A stretch of DNA of 36,584 nucleotides, taken from contig DQKS01000091.1 of the NCBI GenBank assembly GCA_015660645.1, positions 1 through 36,584 on the forward strand. The letters are read 5' to 3'. Source of the stretch: Gammaproteobacteria bacterium (GTDB lineage Bacteria > Pseudomonadota > Gammaproteobacteria > Magnimaribacterales > Magnimaribacteraceae). Below are positions 32,524 through 36,584 of this stretch, in pieces. The notes beneath the pieces were generated by a model, which had not been told where the DNA came from, did no database searches, and saw only the letters and a list, made by a program, of their open reading frames with translations. Position 1 is the first letter of the stretch. The number at the start of each line of letters is the position of its first letter. A program made the translations under genes and the position numbers.

Positions 32524-33728
32524 TCTGCAGCTTGTATAACTTTACTGGTTATTAGGGCTTCTATTTTAGAAGCATCGTAACCAGCCCAAGTTTCTAAAAT
32601 TTTTCTTGTGTCTTGCCCTAGGTGTGGAGGAGGGGAATAAGTAGTTTCACCAGTATAAGAAAGCTTAACCGGGTTTCCAGGCATTTTTACTAGTCCACCA
32701 TCCGGATGTGGAACATCTACAACCATATTTCTATAAGATACCTGCTCATCTGCCAATGCCTGGCTAAATGTATTTATTGGACCACAAGGAACTTTGGCTT
32801 TATTTAATTCATTAATCCAATAGCTAGAAGATTTGGTAATAAGCTTATTGTTAAGCTCATTCTCAATATATTCTTGATTAGCAAGCCTTCCTGGTTGATC
32901 TCTAAATTCGGGATTTCTTAACTCTTCTATATTGACTACTTCTAAAAGAGAATCCCAAAAAGAATTTGTAATAACAGCTATAACTATAAAACCGTCTTCT
33001 GCTGTAAAAGTATTGTATGGAACATGTACAAAATGTGCATTTCCAATTGGCTCTGGGTCCTTTCCAGATAATGTTTGCATAGTAGCCATATAAGATAATA
33101 AAGAAATTTGCACATCTAAGAGTGAAATATCAACGTTTTGCCCTTTACCAGTTTTCTCTTTTGAAAGTAGGGCAGATAAAATTCCAATTACACTGTATAG
33201 ACCAGAGCTTAGATCTCCAATAGGAATACCTGCTCTTGTAGGAGTGTTAGCGTCGGGTCCAGTAATAGACATTCCTCCACTATAAGCTTGGATGATTTGA
33301 TCATAGGCTGGCCTAGAAGAATGTGGACCAGTTTCACCAAATCCAGTAATTGAGCATGATACTATTTTAGGGTTAATGCATTTAAGAGTATCAAAATCAA
33401 TTTTAAGTTTAGAAACCACTCCAGCACTAAAATTATTTAGTACAACGTCAGCTGATTTAACAAGATCATAAAAGACGCTTAATCCCTCAGTAGATTTAAG
33501 ATCAACTGAAACACTTTTTTTATTTCTGTTTAAAGTAAGAAAATATGCACCAAAGCCTTTGAAGGAATAGTCAGGGTCATTAGCTAATAAACTACGTGTC
33601 ATTTCACCTGTTACTAAAGGCTCAATTTTAACCACATCAGCTCCTAAGTCGGCTAATACCATTCCGGCATAGGGACCCGCTAGCATATGGGTAAGATCTA
33701 ACACTTTAATACCACTTAATGATTTCAT
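32520..33728 (-). CDS. CaiB/BaiF (family III) CoA transferase
   Basis: 402 aa; GIKVLDLTHMLAGPYAGMVLADLGADVVKIEP, NRNKKSVSVDLKS, YDQIIQAYSGGMSITG, PPPHLGQDT. Confidence 0.95.
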   Translation of the reverse strand: MKSLSGIKVLDLTHMLAGPYAGMVLADLGADVVKIEPLVTGEMTRSLLANDPDYSFKGFGAYFLTLNRNKKSVSVDLKSTEGLSVFYDLVKSADVVLNNFSAGVVSKLKIDFDTLKCINPKIVSCSITGFGETGPHSSRPAYDQIIQAYSGGMSITGPDANTPTRAGIPIGDLSSGLYSVIGILSALLSKEKTGKGQNVDISLLDVQISLLSYMATMQTLSGKDPEPIGNAHFVHVPYNTFTAEDGFIVIAVITNSFWDSLLEVVNIEELRNPEFRDQPGRLANQEYIENELNNKLITKSSSYWINELNKAKVPCGPINTFSQALADEQVSYRNMVVDVPHPDGGLVKMPGNPVKLSYTGETTYSPPPHLGQDTRKILETWAGYDASKIEALITSKVIQAAD

Positions 33729-33818
33729 AAGGCTTTATTAATAAAAAACGGCATTGTACTACAGGAGGATTAGGAAAGTAGGGGTCTTAGGTTATTTATA
33801 ACTGTTATTGAATAGATC

Positions 33819-33827
33819 TGTGGATAA
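33819..33827 (-). promoter_or_regulatory. Perfect-consensus DnaA box (TTATCCACA on minus strand)
   Basis: + strand TGTGGATAA, exact reverse complement of TTATCCACA, in the intergenic region 7 bp from the dif-like site. Confidence 0.4.
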
Positions 33828-33834
33828 ATCTTTA

Positions 33835-33862
33835 ATTTAACATAATATATATTATACGAACT
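33835..33862 (-). other. dif: dif-like XerC/XerD chromosome dimer resolution site
   Basis: + strand ATTTAACATAATATATATTATACGAACT versus reverse complement of E. coli dif ATTTAACATAATATACATTATGCGCACC: 24/28 identical. XerD-side arm TTATGTTAAAT matches exactly; intergenic, single copy in window. Confidence 0.85.
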
Positions 33863-33997
33863 TATAATAACTTAATGTAGTAGTTTATAGTCATAAATCC
33901 CCTATATCTAGTAATAGCAAGATAGTAACCTCTTTATATATAACCTATAAGTTATTGAAATATAATGATGTTTTATAATTATGTGAACTCTATGAAA

Positions 33998-35659
33998 TTA
34001 ATCACCCTTTTTTAAAGGCATTTCATAGTTATCGCTTATAGACTTCATTTCCTTTCTTAAAAGAATTAATGCTATTAGATTTGGAACTGTAGCTATTGGA
34101 CCAATAACTGTCGCAATATCCCATACTATTTTCGTATCGATAATTGCAGCAGTAAAGAAGGCTCCTACATATATAATTCTATAATAAAGAATCCATCCCT
34201 CTCCAAATAAATGGGCAGTAGCCCTATCTCCATAGTATGACCAAGCAATGGCCGTTGAGAATGCAAAGAGTAGTAAGCCTATTGCAACTATATATTGCCC
34301 GTAATCTCCAAAAATACTTCTCGTAAAGGCCTTACTAGTAAGATCTGCACCTATAAGAAGTGATTTACCTACAATCCTTACATCTTCAGTAAAGTTCTTA
34401 CCATTTCTAATATCTACAGACCCTGTGAAAAGATCATTATCCTCTTGATAGTAAGTAACATCTTCCGATACTGATCTGTTGTGAAGAAGAGTTATGTTTG
34501 AAGAAGGTACTAGTTGACCGTTTGTGATCTCTAAGCTGCCTGTGTAGCTCAATGGTCCATTACATGTGTATATATAATCTTGTAAAATTTTAATATCTTC
34601 CTGAGATTTGTCGCTATAACTACCATCTAGATAACATATTGCACTTTCTTCAAAACGGTTTTCAAATTTCTCCATCCATACTCCAGAAGACAAAATAACT
34701 AGCCCTGTAAGGGAGCATATTACAATTGTGTCTATAAATGGTTCTAGGATCGAAACCATGCCCTCCTCTACTGGATTTTCTGTTTTAGATGAGGCGTGTG
34801 CTATAGGTGCTGAACCTTGCCCAGCTTCATTAGAATATAGACCTCTATTTACACCTCGTGTTAAAGCAGCGGCTACGCTGGCTCCAAGAAAGCCTCCTAC
34901 GGCTGCCGTTGGAGTAAAAACATGAATAAAAATAAGTTTGAAAGATGGAATAATATTTTCGTAGTTACCAATAATTACAGCTAGAGCCCCTGTTATATAC
35001 CAAAATGCCATAAAAGGTACTAGCTTAGAAGCAATTTGAGCTATACGCTTAATTCCACCTATAATAACCATCCATAAAAGAACTGCCAGGACACCACCAG
35101 TAACTACTTTTGGAATATTAAAAGTATCATTCATCACAACGGATATGCTGCTAATTTGAGGCATATTGCCAGTCCCTATACACATCATCAGCAAACAAAC
35201 AGAAAATAAAATAGCTAACCATCTCTTTTTTAATCCGTTCTCAATATAATACATTGGTCCACCTGAAATAGAGCCATCAGGCAATGTTTCCCTATATTTA
35301 TGGGCTAAAGTTACTTCTACAAATTTAGTTGTCATACCGAGAAAAGCAGTTACCCACATCCAGAATATAGCTGCAGGACCACCTAAAAAGATTGCTAAAG
35401 CAACGCCACCGATATTTCCAGTGCCTACTGTTCCAGATAAAGCTGTAGTTAAGGCCTGGAAAGGAGTCGTTTCACCTTTTGTATCTTCTTTTACATATTT
35501 ACCGGATAAAATTCTCCACCCGTGTTTGAAATATTTTATCTGAGGAAATCCTAGATAAAAGGTAAAGAAAATTCCAGATCCTATTAAAAATGCAGGGAAC
35601 CAGTACTGATCAACAAGCCAGTAAGTCAGAAATTCAAGAACGGAAGTAAATGTGGCCAT
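33998..35659 (-). CDS. AGCS family sodium:alanine/amino acid symporter with a large internal insertion
   Basis: 553 aa; GTVGTGNIGGVALAIFLGGPAAIFWMWVTAFLGMTTKFVEVTLAHKYRE, GSISGGPMYYIENGL, NRGLYSNEAGQGSAPIAHA signatures. Confidence 0.95.
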   Translation of the reverse strand: MATFTSVLEFLTYWLVDQYWFPAFLIGSGIFFTFYLGFPQIKYFKHGWRILSGKYVKEDTKGETTPFQALTTALSGTVGTGNIGGVALAIFLGGPAAIFWMWVTAFLGMTTKFVEVTLAHKYRETLPDGSISGGPMYYIENGLKKRWLAILFSVCLLMMCIGTGNMPQISSISVVMNDTFNIPKVVTGGVLAVLLWMVIIGGIKRIAQIASKLVPFMAFWYITGALAVIIGNYENIIPSFKLIFIHVFTPTAAVGGFLGASVAAALTRGVNRGLYSNEAGQGSAPIAHASSKTENPVEEGMVSILEPFIDTIVICSLTGLVILSSGVWMEKFENRFEESAICYLDGSYSDKSQEDIKILQDYIYTCNGPLSYTGSLEITNGQLVPSSNITLLHNRSVSEDVTYYQEDNDLFTGSVDIRNGKNFTEDVRIVGKSLLIGADLTSKAFTRSIFGDYGQYIVAIGLLLFAFSTAIAWSYYGDRATAHLFGEGWILYYRIIYVGAFFTAAIIDTKIVWDIATVIGPIATVPNLIALILLRKEMKSISDNYEMPLKKGD

Positions 35660-35671
35660 AACTATCCTTTT

Positions 35672-35893
35672 TTATTTATTAAAATATGCTTCTAGCTCTG
35701 TATAACCACCAATGTATGTAGAATCCTTTGTTATTTGTGGAAATGTTCTAGCATTAGGAAATTTTTCCATAAGATCTTCTCTAGAATAATCTATATCTAT
35801 CATGTATTTTTTAAATTCTAAACCTTTCATTTCACAAAGTTGTACTGCTTTATCGCAAAAAATGCATTGAGGCTTTGACCAAATTTCAATCAT
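35672..35893 (-). CDS. Glutaredoxin
   Basis: 73 aa; WSKPQCIFCDKAVQLCEMKG active site CxxC, TFPQI cis-Pro, YIGGYTELEAYF. Confidence 0.9.
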   Translation of the reverse strand: MIEIWSKPQCIFCDKAVQLCEMKGLEFKKYMIDIDYSREDLMEKFPNARTFPQITKDSTYIGGYTELEAYFNK

Positions 35894-35932
35894 GTTTATT
35901 ATTTGTTCCTTATAGTTTAAATTGTGTAACCA

Positions 35933-36584
35933 ATGATACTTGAAGCTCTAACTAAATCGAATCAATTTTATGTTAAAAATCTATTTAAAATTATAAATAC
36001 TTGTGCATTTCCACTGCTACTAGTTAGTCTTCTCTCTTCGTACTCTTTTAATAATAACGAAAACTCCTCTTTGATTTTAACGTTTATTACAGCACTCCTA
36101 CAAGTTCATTTAACAGGGGTTTTAATTCTAGTGATAGCAGATATTAGTAATAATTCATTTCAATCAACTATTAATTATTACTTTAAATCTCTCTACTATA
36201 TTTTGCCTTTATTTTGCGTTAGCATTTTAACGGGATTAGCCATTGTGTTCGGTTTTTTTGCTTTTTTACTTCCAGGTATATTTATACTAGGTAAATTAAT
36301 CTTTGCTCAATACTTTGTTGTCTTAAGAGGAAAAGGAGTATTTGAAAGCTTAGAGCTAGCTTGGAATCTTGATTCATCAAGAGCATGGAATATTGGTATA
36401 ACAGTTTTTAGTCTAATGCTTTCAGGGGGTGTAGTAATTATTTTATTTATTACTAGTTTTATAAATGAACCTAATAATATAGAACCAGCAATTCTATTCA
36501 TCACTTCTATCTTAAGTTTTATCCTTATAAATGTTTACTTATACACTTTCCTTTTGCACCTTTTTTTAATTGGAGAAAACAACA
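35933..36584 (+). CDS. Putative integral membrane protein, YciC/UPF0259-like (3' end outside window)
   Basis: Frame open from ATG 35933 to window end, so absent from the track. MILEALTKSNQFYVKNLFKIINTCAFPLLLVSLL...FLLPGIFILGKLIFAQYFVVLRGKGVFESLELAWNLDSSRAWNI..., about six hydrophobic segments. Confidence 0.6.
   Translation, partial: MILEALTKSNQFYVKNLFKIINTCAFPLLLVSLLSSYSFNNNENSSLILTFITALLQVHLTGVLILVIADISNNSFQSTINYYFKSLYYILPLFCVSILTGLAIVFGFFAFLLPGIFILGKLIFAQYFVVLRGKGVFESLELAWNLDSSRAWNIGITVFSLMLSGGVVIILFITSFINEPNNIEPAILFITSILSFILINVYLYTFLLHLFLIGENN

Noticed and set aside
33729-33997. Possible oriC (AT-rich gap with a perfect DnaA box)
   Set aside because: Only one good DnaA box, no dnaA/dnaN or gidA/mnmG neighbours, and the adjacent 28-mer matches dif, pointing to the terminus rather than the origin.
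1-36584. CRISPR array, prophage, transposon, toxin-antitoxin or defence island
   Set aside because: No spaced direct repeats, no transposase, integrase or phage genes; nearly all ORFs are recognisable core metabolism.

Overview
The window is about 36.6 kb of AT-rich, gene-dense bacterial chromosome. Gene content and order (etfA, trmA, metH, nfuA, sbcB, csiV-mfd, gap, nqrABCDEF-apbE-nqrM, aceA, purB, mnmA, icd, clpS-clpA, infA, AGCS symporter, glutaredoxin) look gammaproteobacterial. The short intergenic gaps and low GC resemble a streamlined marine lineage such as SAR86, but that assignment is inference only. I see no rRNA, tRNA, CRISPR, prophage, IS element or defence island; almost all of it is housekeeping. 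The strongest non-coding signal is a 28-bp match (24/28) to the E. coli chromosome-dimer resolution site dif, at 33835-33862 in a 269-bp AT-rich gap. This would place the window at the replication terminus. A perfect DnaA box lies 7 bp away. Other points: three short ORFs missing from the supplied track (NqrM at 22088-22264 and two single-TM microproteins), an open frame running off the right edge (YciC-like), a roughly 117-aa insertion with an internal repeat in an AGCS symporter, an Mfd that appears to lack the E. coli D3 region, and two convergent gene pairs sharing a palindromic TTAA stop. I did not find a convincing new multi-gene system.
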